From Shewanella oneidensis MR-1 (GTDB lineage Bacteria; Pseudomonadota; Gammaproteobacteria; Enterobacterales; Shewanellaceae): a DNA stretch of 64,000 bases. Below the pieces are notes generated by a model. The model ran no database searches, had not been told where the DNA came from, and saw only the letters and a program-made list of their open reading frames with translations. This document shows positions 19,045-28,690 of the stretch, one piece after another (positions within the stretch are counted from its first letter, which is position 1; each line of letters opens with the position of its first letter). The translations under genes were made by a program, and so were the position numbers. The stretch covers positions 3,038,001 through 3,102,000 of the forward strand of contig NC_004347.2 of the NCBI RefSeq assembly GCF_000146165.2, given 5' to 3'.

Positions 19045-21552
19045 CTAACTCCCTGCCTTTAACAATTCAGCACAGGATTGATTGAGTAATTGGCGGCAGC
19101 GCCATACCCCAAGTAATGCGACTAACAGTGCGCCCGACACAGGTGCAATGGCCCACCAAGGCCAGTGCATATACACATTGAGTTCAAATACTTGGGTCTT
19201 TAACAGATACAAGGCAAATTCGGCAACGATCACCGCCAATACCCCTGCAATCCCGCCAAGCAAAGCAAACTCAAACCCAGTTGCACTGCGTAATAACCAA
19301 CCAGAAGCACCAAAGGTACGCAGCACTGCGAGCTCGCGCTGGCGCGTTGCCATCCCCGCTTCAGTTTGAGCGATAAGCACCAATGCACTTGCCAGCAATA
19401 CAAGCACTAAGACTAAGGTCAAGGACAGGGAAACCTGCTCGATAATTTGCCGAAGTTGTCCCACCATGGCGCCCACATCGATAATCGATACCGTTGGAAA
19501 TTGCTGGATCAACTCGAGGATCACCGTATTTTTCGGTGCACCCTCGCCGCTCGCCGTATTGTTAGGTCCTTTTTCATCCAAATAGAAACTTGCCATGGAG
19601 GTATAGGCAAACGGTGCTAACGCTTCTTGAGTAAAAATCATAAAAAAGTTTGGTTGTAATGTTTCCCAGTGTACGGCGCGAATACTGGCGACCTTAACCG
19701 TGAGCTCTTGGTTATCAATCACATAGGTCAGTTTATCACCCAATTTAACTCCTAAACGCTCGGCGACACCCGATTCCACCGACACCTCATCGGCAGCTTG
19801 ATTAAATTGCCCTTCGAGTAACTCGTTATTGGCTGGCAAGGCATTACGCCAGGTGAGATTGAGCTCGCGAGAAATCCCCACTCGGCCTTTTTCCCCCGCC
19901 TCCGCCTGCTCGTTGGAGATCAAGGTTTCGCCATTAATTTGCGTAAGCCGGCCGCGAATAACGGGGTAGATATCTGTTGCGGCTATGCCCTTTTGCGCCA
20001 TAAAGTCGTTTAATGGCTTAGCATCGTCGGGAGCAATATTCACTAAAAAGTAGTTAGGGGCATTCTCGGGCAGCTGCTTTTGCCACTCATTCAGTAAATC
20101 CTGCCTAAGGGCCAAAATTGTCAGTAGCAATACCAGCGCCGCACTAAAACCCACCAATTGCACCGCATTTTGCCTAGCTCGGCGCCGTAAGCCCGCCAGC
20201 GCAAGTTGCAAGGGATTGGTGGTTTTCATGCCAACACTGTGGCCGAGGCGGATCATCACAAAGCCCAAAAGGCTCAGCAGCACGCCAAGTAACAATACCG
20301 CCGCCACAACGGTTAAGGTCAGCGTCCAACTTTGGGAATACAGGTATCCCAAGAGCGCCATCGCCCCCAAGCTTAAGAGTAAATGCAGCCACATGCCCAG
20401 TTGTAACCCTTCGAGTTGTCGTTGCAATACCCGCAGCGGTGGAATGGCGAGCAGTCGCATCAAAGGATAAGCGGAAAACATAAAGGCACTGATAAGCCCA
20501 GTGCTGATGCCAAGGAGTATCGGACGCGTCAATGGTGGCGAATAAGCCGCGATTTCAGGGGGTAACAACTGATTAATGCCTAAATCGAGCAGTGCGCCCC
20601 CTATCAAGCCAAGTCCAATACCAAACAAGGTCACCAGCAATAAATGTATCCCGAATAAACGCCGAATTTGTGACGATGAAGCGCCAAAGGTTTTTAGCAT
20701 CGCCACCACATCATAATGACGCTGACAATAACGCTGGGCGGCAATCCCTATGGCAGCGCAAGCAAGGGCAATACCGAGCAAGCTGGCAAGCAGTAAAAAT
20801 CGCTCCGCCCGCTTTACCGCACCAGCAATCGGCGAGTCGCCTGACTGTACATCGACCCAACGCTGGGTATTATTCAACAGCGGTTTAACACTGTTTTCAA
20901 AGGCAGTTAGCGCAGTTTCATCACCGGCAAATTGATACAGATAAGTCACTCGGCTACCAGGCTGGATAACCCCAGTCTTGGCAACATCTTCTATCCGCAT
21001 TAATACCACGGGTGAAGACGCAAAGGGATTAAATCCCGCATCGGGTAAGCGGCTGATTTCTTGGCTTAAGCTAAACTCGCTGTTGCCTAGCTCGAGCGTT
21101 TTGGGGGATCCCAAGAGCCCACCTAAGCGGCTTTCAAACCAAATTTCATCGGCCTGGGGCAAGCCTTGGGCTTTTACATCTTGGCCATTGTCCGCTTTAA
21201 GTTCGATGTCTCCCTTAAGTGGATAACCAGACTCAACCGCACGCACTGTGACTAACTGAAATTGATCGCCCGCATACACCATGGAGTTAAATTGCATATT
21301 GGTGACATGCTTAAGGCCAAGCTCATCGGCCTTGGCCAGAATAGTGCTATCAATTTGCACGGGTGAGTCGATAATACGATCCGCAGCAATAAATTGCGTC
21401 GCCTGCCCATTGATAGCGACTTGCAATCGCTCACTCACCCGCGCAAGGCCACTCACCGAGAGCACCGCCAAGGTAATAGCGAGGATAATTAATAACAATT
21501 GCCCCTGTTGCAGCTCTCGCTTAAACAGGCGCCATGCCAAATTAAGCTCCAT
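19045..21552 (-). CDS. ABC transporter permease, YbbP-like (FtsX/MacB type)
   Basis: This 835-residue inner-membrane permease has two FtsX domains. A first helix lies at about residues 15-35 and a large periplasmic region at about 40-250. A four-helix FtsX domain around 260-380 is followed by further helices, a second periplasmic domain, and a C-terminal FtsX domain (LVLVLVLLASALVLIAQ onward). This matches E. coli YbbP (804 residues). It starts four bases after the stop of its ATPase and is divergent, as a pair, from tesA, the same association as ybbAP-tesA in E. coli. The substrate is not known. Lipoprotein or lysophospholipid handling has been suggested for such systems. Confidence 0.9.
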   Translation of the reverse strand: MELNLAWRLFKRELQQGQLLLIILAITLAVLSVSGLARVSERLQVAINGQATQFIAADRIIDSPVQIDSTILAKADELGLKHVTNMQFNSMVYAGDQFQLVTVRAVESGYPLKGDIELKADNGQDVKAQGLPQADEIWFESRLGGLLGSPKTLELGNSEFSLSQEISRLPDAGFNPFASSPVVLMRIEDVAKTGVIQPGSRVTYLYQFAGDETALTAFENSVKPLLNNTQRWVDVQSGDSPIAGAVKRAERFLLLASLLGIALACAAIGIAAQRYCQRHYDVVAMLKTFGASSSQIRRLFGIHLLLVTLFGIGLGLIGGALLDLGINQLLPPEIAAYSPPLTRPILLGISTGLISAFMFSAYPLMRLLAIPPLRVLQRQLEGLQLGMWLHLLLSLGAMALLGYLYSQSWTLTLTVVAAVLLLGVLLSLLGFVMIRLGHSVGMKTTNPLQLALAGLRRRARQNAVQLVGFSAALVLLLTILALRQDLLNEWQKQLPENAPNYFLVNIAPDDAKPLNDFMAQKGIAATDIYPVIRGRLTQINGETLISNEQAEAGEKGRVGISRELNLTWRNALPANNELLEGQFNQAADEVSVESGVAERLGVKLGDKLTYVIDNQELTVKVASIRAVHWETLQPNFFMIFTQEALAPFAYTSMASFYLDEKGPNNTASGEGAPKNTVILELIQQFPTVSIIDVGAMVGQLRQIIEQVSLSLTLVLVLVLLASALVLIAQTEAGMATRQRELAVLRTFGASGWLLRSATGFEFALLGGIAGVLAVIVAEFALYLLKTQVFELNVYMHWPWWAIAPVSGALLVALLGVWRCRQLLNQSCAELLKAGS

Positions 21553-21555
21553 GGG

Positions 21556-22317
21556 TTAAGCCTCCTTGGCGCTGGCAGTTATGCTGTTACTTTCACAGGC
21601 ACTGTTGGATTGCAACGCATTCGGGTGCTCGTTCTCCTGTAAGTGGCCGTTATCCATAACGAGTTGCCGTTGGCAGCGTTTCGCCAGTTGTAAATCATGG
21701 GTCACGAGGATAAGCGTTGTGTGGTTCTCTTGGTTAAGTTCAAACAACATATCGGCAATTTTATGGCCATTAACACTGTCCAAATTGCCCGTGGGTTCAT
21801 CGGCAAACAGCACTTTGGGTTCACAGATAAAAGCGCGAGCAATCGCGACCCTTTGCTGCTCGCCACCGGACAACTGCTTGGGTAAATGGGTCAAACGGTG
21901 GGATAAACCAACCCGCCCAAGCATAGCCTCGGCCTTTTCCTTAGCATTTTTAACCCCAGCAAGTTCGGCTGGCAGCATCACATTCTCAAGGGCTGTTAAA
22001 GTGTCGACCAACATAAAGGATTGAAAAATAAAGCTCACTTTCTGCTTACGCAGCGCCGCTTTTTGTTCTTCATTGAGCGGTGATAGGGCCTCGCCATCGA
22101 GCCAAATCTCCCCCGCTGTTGGGGTGTCGAGCGCGGCGAGTAAGCCAAGTAACGTCGATTTACCCGAGCCGGATGGCCCTAATATCGCCACACTTTCCCC
22201 CTGCTTGACATCTAAGTTAATGCCCTTGAGGATAGTGAGCGAACCTTCCTGAGTAGTCACCGATTTTTCGAGGTTAACAACATTGATGGCACTATTTTTT
22301 GAAACGACGTTAGACAT
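21556..22317 (-). CDS. ABC transporter ATPase, YbbA-like (LolD family)
   Basis: This 253-residue nucleotide-binding subunit energises the adjacent permease. Walker A is GPSGSGKS (about residues 47-54), the signature is LSGGEQQRVAIARAF, Walker B is VLFADEP, and the switch histidine is in LVTHD. The start at 22317 has AAGGA upstream and is preferred over the ATG six codons earlier. The 25 or so C-terminal residues are Asn/Ser-rich and beyond the usual LolD length. Its 5' end is 53 bp from tesA on the other strand. Confidence 0.92.
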   Translation of the reverse strand: MSNVVSKNSAINVVNLEKSVTTQEGSLTILKGINLDVKQGESVAILGPSGSGKSTLLGLLAALDTPTAGEIWLDGEALSPLNEEQKAALRKQKVSFIFQSFMLVDTLTALENVMLPAELAGVKNAKEKAEAMLGRVGLSHRLTHLPKQLSGGEQQRVAIARAFICEPKVLFADEPTGNLDSVNGHKIADMLFELNQENHTTLILVTHDLQLAKRCQRQLVMDNGHLQENEHPNALQSNSACESNSITASAKEA

Positions 22318-22369
22318 AGGATCCTTCTTATACAAATCGTTTTTGCGTCAATCGCATAGATGCAAGCCA

Positions 22370-22969
22370 ATGGCGAAAGCCTTGGTGATCTGCATCCTGT
22401 TAAGTCTGTGTGTTACCACGCCAGTTCAGGCGGCGAAAGTGTTGATCCTCGGCGATAGCTTAGGTGCAAGCTACGGCATGTCGGAACAACTAGGCTGGGT
22501 GGCGCTGCTGCAAAAAAACTTACCCGAGCATGACTTTACCAATGGTTCGGTGAGCGGTGAAACCACAGCGGGCGGTTTGCGTCGCTTGCCTGCCCTGCTT
22601 GATTCCGTTGCACCCGATTTAGTGGTAGTCGAACTCGGCGGTAACGATGGTTTACGTGGATTCCCCCCGACGCAACTTAAAAATAACCTAACCCAAATCA
22701 TTACCCTAGCCAAAAATAGCGGTGCCAAAGTGCTACTGACCGAAATCATGGTACCGCCTAACTATGGCCCTCGCTACACCCAAAAGTTCACCGAAGTGTA
22801 TCAAGAGATTGCCAAGGATGAGGATATCCCGCTGATCCCCTTCTTTATGCAGGAGATCGCTCCCTACCCTGAACTGATGCAAAGAGATGGCATTCATCCC
22901 AATGAAAAGGCCCAAGATAAAATTGCCAATTGGATGCAACCTTGGATTGAAAAAGCGTTAACGCAATAA
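22370..22969 (+). CDS. tesA: TesA-type GDSL esterase/lysophospholipase, periplasmic
   Basis: This 199-residue SGNH hydrolase resembles E. coli TesA (acyl-CoA thioesterase I / protease I / lysophospholipase L1). A cleavable signal peptide ends at VQA, about residue 21. Catalytic S30 lies in the GDSLGASYGM block, the GGND block carries the oxyanion asparagine, and DGIHPN carries the Asp-His pair. The frame is open 29 codons further upstream into the divergent ATPase gene. The ATG at 22370 gives a proper signal peptide but lacks a strong ribosome binding site. Confidence 0.93.
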   Translation: MAKALVICILLSLCVTTPVQAAKVLILGDSLGASYGMSEQLGWVALLQKNLPEHDFTNGSVSGETTAGGLRRLPALLDSVAPDLVVVELGGNDGLRGFPPTQLKNNLTQIITLAKNSGAKVLLTEIMVPPNYGPRYTQKFTEVYQEIAKDEDIPLIPFFMQEIAPYPELMQRDGIHPNEKAQDKIANWMQPWIEKALTQ

Positions 22970-23113
22970 AATCGCTGCAATTTTAAGCTAATAAACAGTT
23001 TGCTGATGTAAACTCATATTTAAACGATAAAAACATGCTCCAACTCAACATTAGTACCTGAGATAAACAGTAAAATTCGTGTTAGCAAATGGTTAACCCA
23101 ACAAGGAGTCAAT

Positions 23114-24181
23114 ATGTCCCTTAGCCATCAGCAAAAAGTGTACATACCCAAGGAAGCTCGTACCAATCAGTACATCACCGCCGAAATCAAAGTCACGGAT
23201 GAATTACTGAACCAATACCCCGATTACCATAGCTGTTATCAGACTTTAAGCCGGATTATTTTTAACTTGGCAGAACAACACGATCTGCGTAATGTTCATG
23301 TAATTACTAACGATAAACTGCCAGTCGTGCGTTACCATACAGAGGCCTATTGTTTCCAAACAGCTGAACAGATTCTATTTTTCTACAATCCCGCCTATCA
23401 CGAGGCACAAAATCTGTTCACTGCGGACAACTACCGCGCCCGTAAACTACGTATCGTATTTTTGGCCACAGGCGATGAAATCCGCAGTAACTCAGCCAAT
23501 TTCCACACACGAGTGCAAGAATTCTTAAACGAGTTAATGCCGAAGCTGCCGATTAAAGATCTTAAAGTGAAGATCCGTGACCACCAGCATTTATCCTATG
23601 ATTTATTTGCAAAATCAAAAGGAAACAAAGAAACCTACGGCTATAAACTCAGAGCCATCGCCCCACGATACAAGGCCAGAAAATGTGAGCTGCCCGAAAA
23701 CGTCAGTTCACTGACCTATGTTACCGTCAGTCTGCCGCTGAGTCGCAAACTCAAACAAGGTTTACTACCTGAGTCGGCAACTGACTTTAGCCCCTTATAT
23801 CAACACCTGGAGGATAACTTCCTGAAAGCGGCAGCCAATAAGCAATTGACGCGGTTGGCTATGATTGCCAATGGATTAACCCCCTTAGTGCGTAACAGCA
23901 AGTTTGAAAAACTCGACAGCAAAGCCGAAGTTCAAATGATCGGTTTTGACCCCAATGCAACCGAGCAGCAAGTGATCCGCCGCTGGGATGCCGATAATTT
24001 AGTCGAAGCCGCTCACTTTACTATCGTCGCTGGCGCGAAGGATTGCGATGATGCAGGTTATGGCCGCTTTATGAATAATGTTGAAGCCGCACTGAAAAGT
24101 TTTGCCGCCGAGATTGGGCTTGATCCCGAGCGCGAAGATCTGGTCACACGCTTCCACCAGCATATCAGCTACCAACTCTAA
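23114..24181 (+). CDS. DUF3083-type conserved protein
   Basis: This 355-residue, probably cytosolic protein has no signal peptide or membrane segment. I recognise it, with moderate certainty, as the DUF3083 family found in Shewanella and relatives. Charged segments such as SYDLFAKSKGNKETYGYKLR and the C-terminal DAGYGRFMNNVEAAL are distinctive, but no catalytic motif is evident. AAGGAG precedes the ATG. It is a monocistronic gene ending in its own terminator. No function is assigned. Confidence 0.75.
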   Translation: MSLSHQQKVYIPKEARTNQYITAEIKVTDELLNQYPDYHSCYQTLSRIIFNLAEQHDLRNVHVITNDKLPVVRYHTEAYCFQTAEQILFFYNPAYHEAQNLFTADNYRARKLRIVFLATGDEIRSNSANFHTRVQEFLNELMPKLPIKDLKVKIRDHQHLSYDLFAKSKGNKETYGYKLRAIAPRYKARKCELPENVSSLTYVTVSLPLSRKLKQGLLPESATDFSPLYQHLEDNFLKAAANKQLTRLAMIANGLTPLVRNSKFEKLDSKAEVQMIGFDPNATEQQVIRRWDADNLVEAAHFTIVAGAKDCDDAGYGRFMNNVEAALKSFAAEIGLDPEREDLVTRFHQHISYQL

Positions 24182-24200
24182 GTTTTGTCATTAAAAGCAT

Positions 24201-24226
24201 AAGGGCGCTCTAGCGCCCTTTTTTAT
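24201..24226 (+). terminator. Terminator of the DUF3083-type gene
   Basis: AAGGGCGCT pairs perfectly with AGCGCCCTT over a 2-base turn (TC overlapping the stem tips), followed by TTTTATT. Confidence 0.9.
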
Positions 24227-24437
24227 TACACTTAATACTCACCACGCAAATCTCACTAACATAAACATCTTAAGTGGCCATTTTTATACCTTAAACCAAT
24301 GCAAGCACAACGAACATAGCAGGCCACATCCCTGTTATTCACAGTGCATTGCACCATTTTGGCCATATTTCACATTGCCTTTTTCTGCTCGGAGCGCATC
24401 CTGTTAACGAAATTATAACAAAAAAGCAGGAGCACTT

Positions 24438-27161
24438 ATGTTCAACAAGACGATAAATCCACTCACGTGCAAGGGATTGATGGCTAAACAGGGCCATCCC
24501 CCACAACAAAATCACAAGACTCATCGTAGAGCACATTGGCTGATGCCAACGGGAGTAGCCCTATTGATGGCTTTCAATCTAACCGGTTGTTTTTCAGATG
24601 ATGATCCCGCACCGGTTGTCACGCCACCCGTAGTACAACCACCAGAACCTGGCCCCTCCTTCCCCGAAGGCGCCATAAAAATCCCAGCGGGTGATAACCT
24701 CACGACTCGCATTCAAGAAGCCTTAATTAATGCGCAAAGTGGCGCCGTGATAGTGCTTCCTAAAGGGACCTTTAATATTGACTCGACCTTGCTGTTTGAT
24801 GGTGACGTGGATGGGGATGGCAGCTATGCCAAAAACGTTACTATCATGGGTTATGGGATGAAGGACACTGTGCTTAATTTCTCTCAAGCCAACTCGGGAG
24901 ATGGGATTTTCGTTCAAAACGCACTCAACATTACCATTCAAGATCTGTCGGTCAATGAAGCGAAAAACAACGGTATCAAGCTTAAAAATACTAACGGCAT
25001 TATCCTGCGCCGTGTTGGCGCGGTATGGGAAGGCGAACTCGATAAAGATAATGGCGCCTACGGTCTGTACCCCGTTGAATGTGAAAACATTCTGATTGAA
25101 GACAGTTATGTTCGCGGCAGTGCCGATGCGGGGATTTATGTCGGCCAATCCCAGTATATTGTCGTACGTCGCAATATCGCCAAAGAAAACGTGGCAGGGA
25201 TTGAAATCGAAAACTCTAAATATGCCGACGTTTATAACAACGAAGCGATGGGCAATACCGGTGGGATTTTAGTCTTCGACTTACCCATCAACAACCATAG
25301 ATACGGCTCTAGTGTGCGGATTTTCAACAACAAAGTGTATGATAACAACACACCCAACTTCGCCAATGCTTCGGCTAACCCCGCGGGCGTGCATATCGTG
25401 CCGCCGGGCACTGGAGTTATTATTTTATCCACCGCAGATGTGGAAATCTTCAATAACGAAATTACCCGCCACGACACCCTAGGTGTAACAATCAGCAGCT
25501 TCTTTATTGCAGAACCTGATATGACCTCCTTTGTGGGCAACTACGGTCAACCAGGCCAAGCGATTGACGATGGTTGGAGACCTGTACCGCGTAATATTTA
25601 TTTACACGACAACAAAATTACCGACTATGGCACTAAGCCAAAAGGTTATTTAATTCAAGATATTATTCGCGCCTATGTGATAAGCCACGGTACCTTGCCC
25701 GGCGTGCTCTATGACGGTCTAGGCGAAATGCTCGCCAATAATGGCACCGCTGCCTATCTTGGCTTAAAAGAACCCCCCTTTGCCACTGACGGTAGCGATA
25801 ACGTTTGTGCTAGCGATAACGGGGATGTGTCCTACGGTAGACTCTATGCCAACAGCAACACGGATATCAGCATCGCCGATGTGCAATATGAAAAGACCCA
25901 AAATGCCCTACTGAAATGTACTCAAGTCAGTCTACCAGTGCATACCGTCACCTTTGCAGGCCAAGTATTTGGCTGTGGAGTTGACGATAATACTGCAGGT
26001 TGTGATGGCGGCGTATTGGTCGGTGGCGGAGGCACAATCGGTGAAGGCGAAGGCGGTCTAGTGGGCGATGGTGACCAAAGTCTGTGCAAAGCCACTGGCT
26101 CAAATGTCAGCTGGGATGCACTATTGAAAGCAAACTGCCCGAAACTGTCGGATTACAATCTGTTTAGCGATGCTAAAAATCCAACCGCTGCCGCTAATTC
26201 AGGTGGTGTCCCTTATGATCTCAACACGCCGTTATTTACCGACTACGCCAGTAAATATCGCTTTGTGTATTTGCCTTCTGGACAAAAAGCCAGTTACTCA
26301 GAAAATGAGACTTTCGACTTCCCTGTGGGAAGCGTCATTGTAAAAACCTTTGCCCTACCCAGTGACACCAGTAAGCGCGGTATTAGCAACGAGAGTTTGA
26401 TAGAAACGCGTCTGCTGATCCATCGTCCAACGGGATGGAGTGCCCTGCCCTATGTGTGGAATGCCGATAGAACCGATGCTACCTTGGCAAAAGCTGGAGC
26501 CATTAGCAGCCAAACGCTGACACATAAAGGTCAAAATCTCACCTTCAACTACGTGGTTCCCAACATGAACCAATGTAAACAGTGTCACCAGTTTAAAGCC
26601 GATGACAAAAGCAATGCCGTGTTCGTGCCAATTGGTCCCAAAGCACGCCACTTGAACCGCAATTACAGCTACCAAGATGGCACGATGAACCAACTGTTAA
26701 AATGGGAAAATCTTGGTATTTTGCAAGGATTACCAAACCTTAGCCAAGTGTCACAAGTACCGGCGTACCAAGATGGGGATGAAACGACAGTCGCGAGTTT
26801 AAGTGACTCAGCCTTAATGCAAACAGCAAAGGGTTACTTAGATATCAACTGTGCCCACTGCCATAGACCCGAGGGCAATGCCTCTAATACTGGCTTAAAA
26901 CTCGAATACTGGCGTGGTTATAGCGATGATGCGGGTTTCTCCCACGGCACCTGTAAATCACCCGTTGCCTACGGTGGTGGAAACCTCGGTTTTGATGTGG
27001 TCCCCGGCAATGCCGCAAAGTCCATCATGCACTTTAGAATGCAAAGCACGTCCCCAGGCGATCGTATGCCTGAGATTGGCCGTAGCTTAGCCCATGATGA
27101 AGGTGTAGCACTGATCAGCGAATGGATTAAACGTCTACCCGCGGCAAACTGCTCACAATAG
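24438..27161 (+). CDS. Lipoprotein fusion: parallel beta-helix domain plus dihaem cytochrome-like domain
   Basis: This 907-residue envelope protein has a lipobox at NLTGC51, after an unusually long charged N-terminal extension. Residues about 75-430 have the pattern of right-handed parallel beta-helix repeats (TIGR03805-like), with runs such as ILIEDSYVRGSADAGIYVG. A Gly-rich linker around 520-545 leads to a C-terminal domain with two CxxCH haem motifs (C713-H717 and C805-H809), resembling the HNE_0200/SO2930 family (TIGR03806). AGGAG supports the start. The next gene encodes a second copy of the haem domain alone. Role unknown; electron transfer or polysaccharide-related chemistry at the cell surface is an inference. 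Confidence 0.85.
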   Translation: MFNKTINPLTCKGLMAKQGHPPQQNHKTHRRAHWLMPTGVALLMAFNLTGCFSDDDPAPVVTPPVVQPPEPGPSFPEGAIKIPAGDNLTTRIQEALINAQSGAVIVLPKGTFNIDSTLLFDGDVDGDGSYAKNVTIMGYGMKDTVLNFSQANSGDGIFVQNALNITIQDLSVNEAKNNGIKLKNTNGIILRRVGAVWEGELDKDNGAYGLYPVECENILIEDSYVRGSADAGIYVGQSQYIVVRRNIAKENVAGIEIENSKYADVYNNEAMGNTGGILVFDLPINNHRYGSSVRIFNNKVYDNNTPNFANASANPAGVHIVPPGTGVIILSTADVEIFNNEITRHDTLGVTISSFFIAEPDMTSFVGNYGQPGQAIDDGWRPVPRNIYLHDNKITDYGTKPKGYLIQDIIRAYVISHGTLPGVLYDGLGEMLANNGTAAYLGLKEPPFATDGSDNVCASDNGDVSYGRLYANSNTDISIADVQYEKTQNALLKCTQVSLPVHTVTFAGQVFGCGVDDNTAGCDGGVLVGGGGTIGEGEGGLVGDGDQSLCKATGSNVSWDALLKANCPKLSDYNLFSDAKNPTAAANSGGVPYDLNTPLFTDYASKYRFVYLPSGQKASYSENETFDFPVGSVIVKTFALPSDTSKRGISNESLIETRLLIHRPTGWSALPYVWNADRTDATLAKAGAISSQTLTHKGQNLTFNYVVPNMNQCKQCHQFKADDKSNAVFVPIGPKARHLNRNYSYQDGTMNQLLKWENLGILQGLPNLSQVSQVPAYQDGDETTVASLSDSALMQTAKGYLDINCAHCHRPEGNASNTGLKLEYWRGYSDDAGFSHGTCKSPVAYGGGNLGFDVVPGNAAKSIMHFRMQSTSPGDRMPEIGRSLAHDEGVALISEWIKRLPAANCSQ

Positions 27162-27279
27162 TGGTTTATCGAGTCACTCGACGTAAAAACTCGTTTGAAA
27201 TAAATAATAACTAAAGATAGAGAAGGCCAACACAAGGCCTTCTCATGCTTCATTCAATTAACTCACGAGCGGATAACTC

Positions 27280-28452
27280 ATGAAAAACCGCCAAACTCTT
27301 TCGTTTATATTGCTGCTAACGACGCTGCTCACAGCCTGCGGCGGTAGTGACAGCCAAAGCAGTGATAGTAACCAAACACCGCCGCCAACAGATCCAACCC
27401 CACCTGCCAGCCTTTGTGTTAACACATCAGGACAAGTCAATTGGCAAGCATTAATGGCTGAAGACTGCCCACAGTTAAGTCAGTACGGACTATTTGTTGA
27501 TCCAGCTAACCCTACCTCACAACCTCAAACACCGGGGTTTAGTTATCAGTTAGCCACCCAGCTATTTTCTAACTACGCCAATAAATACCGTTTTATCTAC
27601 TTGCCCGCGGGTACCAGCATGCAATTCCAAGCGCAGGAAACATTTGAATTTCCAATCGGTGCCGTGCTGGTCAAAACCTTTGCGCTGCCACAGGATACTG
27701 CAATCACAGGACCCACCAATGAAACGCTAATCGAAACTCGGTTATTGATAAAACGTGCTCAGGGCTGGACAAGTCTGGTTTACCAATGGCAGCAAGGTCA
27801 GGCAAAACTAATCACTGCCGGCGCAACTGTGTCCCATAGCCTTATCAACCAAGGCCAAAGCCAACGCTTTGATTACAACATTCCTAGCCGCGCCGAGTGT
27901 AAAGTTTGCCATCAGATAAACCAAGATAACACCAGCCAAATCATTCCGATTGGCCTTAAAGCCCATCTATTGAACAGCGAGATAGACTACCAAGGGCAAA
28001 CCGTTAACCAACTGAGCCTTTGGGCAGAACAGGGCAAACTTTCGCAATTACCTGATGTAAAGCTAGTGGCCAAAACCTATGCTATCGACAACAGCCAAGC
28101 CGATTTAACCGCCCGCGCTAAGGGCTATTTAGATGTAAACTGCGCCCACTGCCATAGCGCTAAAGGCTTTGCCAGTATCTCTGGATTGCAGCTCGGTTTT
28201 TATATTGACCACACCAGTTATCAATATGGGATCTGCAAGCAGCCTCCAGGGTGGGATGGCGGCCCCAAGGGACTCGATTACGATATTGTCCCCGGCAATG
28301 CAGAGCATTCGATTTTACTCTATCGCCAAACGCTCTCCGAGCCTAAAGATCGCATGCCACCCATTGGTCGTAATCTTGAACATCAAGAAGGGGTTGAATT
28401 AATCAGACAATGGATAGATTCGCTCGCCCCCAGCTTAGGAACTTGTGTTTAG
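27280..28452 (+). CDS. Dihaem cytochrome-like lipoprotein (HNE_0200-type domain)
   Basis: This 390-residue lipoprotein has its lipobox at LLTAC20 and a Pro/Gln/Ser-rich linker to about residue 45. Two CxxCH motifs lie at C207-H211 and C288-H292. The segments KYRFIYLPAG, VLVKTFALP, ETLIETRLL, GYLDVNCAHCH and IVPGNAEHSI line up with the C-terminal half of the preceding protein, so the two arose by duplication and one gained or lost the beta-helix. The 118-bp gap and shared direction suggest one operon. Haem attachment would require the Ccm system and export. Confidence 0.87.
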   Translation: MKNRQTLSFILLLTTLLTACGGSDSQSSDSNQTPPPTDPTPPASLCVNTSGQVNWQALMAEDCPQLSQYGLFVDPANPTSQPQTPGFSYQLATQLFSNYANKYRFIYLPAGTSMQFQAQETFEFPIGAVLVKTFALPQDTAITGPTNETLIETRLLIKRAQGWTSLVYQWQQGQAKLITAGATVSHSLINQGQSQRFDYNIPSRAECKVCHQINQDNTSQIIPIGLKAHLLNSEIDYQGQTVNQLSLWAEQGKLSQLPDVKLVAKTYAIDNSQADLTARAKGYLDVNCAHCHSAKGFASISGLQLGFYIDHTSYQYGICKQPPGWDGGPKGLDYDIVPGNAEHSILLYRQTLSEPKDRMPPIGRNLEHQEGVELIRQWIDSLAPSLGTCV

Positions 28453-28653
28453 TACATAACCTCAACTCGGCTTAAGAGATGAATAAATGCAATCCACAGA
28501 GCAAATTCCAGTCATGACCTTCAAACTTGTGGTTTGCGCTGGTAACAAGGTGGATTTATACCAATCGTATTAAATATCTGTTCATGCAGCGGGAGTTCTA
28601 AGCGCTTTAGACAAGGCAAGGCTAATGGATAAATAAGTGAAGCCGTTGAAAAT

Positions 28654-28690
28654 AAGTTGATACTGTCATCTTCCATTACAGTATCAACTT
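28654..28690 (-). terminator. 13-bp hairpin at the end of the AraC-type regulator gene
   Basis: AAGTTGATACTGT pairs perfectly with ACAGTATCAACTT over an 11-base loop. The regulator stop codon (28684-28686) lies inside the stem. On the minus strand it is followed by ATTTTC, a weak T-run, so termination is probable but not certain. Convergent transcription from the haem lipoproteins meets here. Confidence 0.6.

Noticed and set aside
20592..20888. 98-codon plus-strand frame within the ABC permease gene
   Set aside because: Antisense shadow of a conserved membrane protein, with no ribosome binding site.
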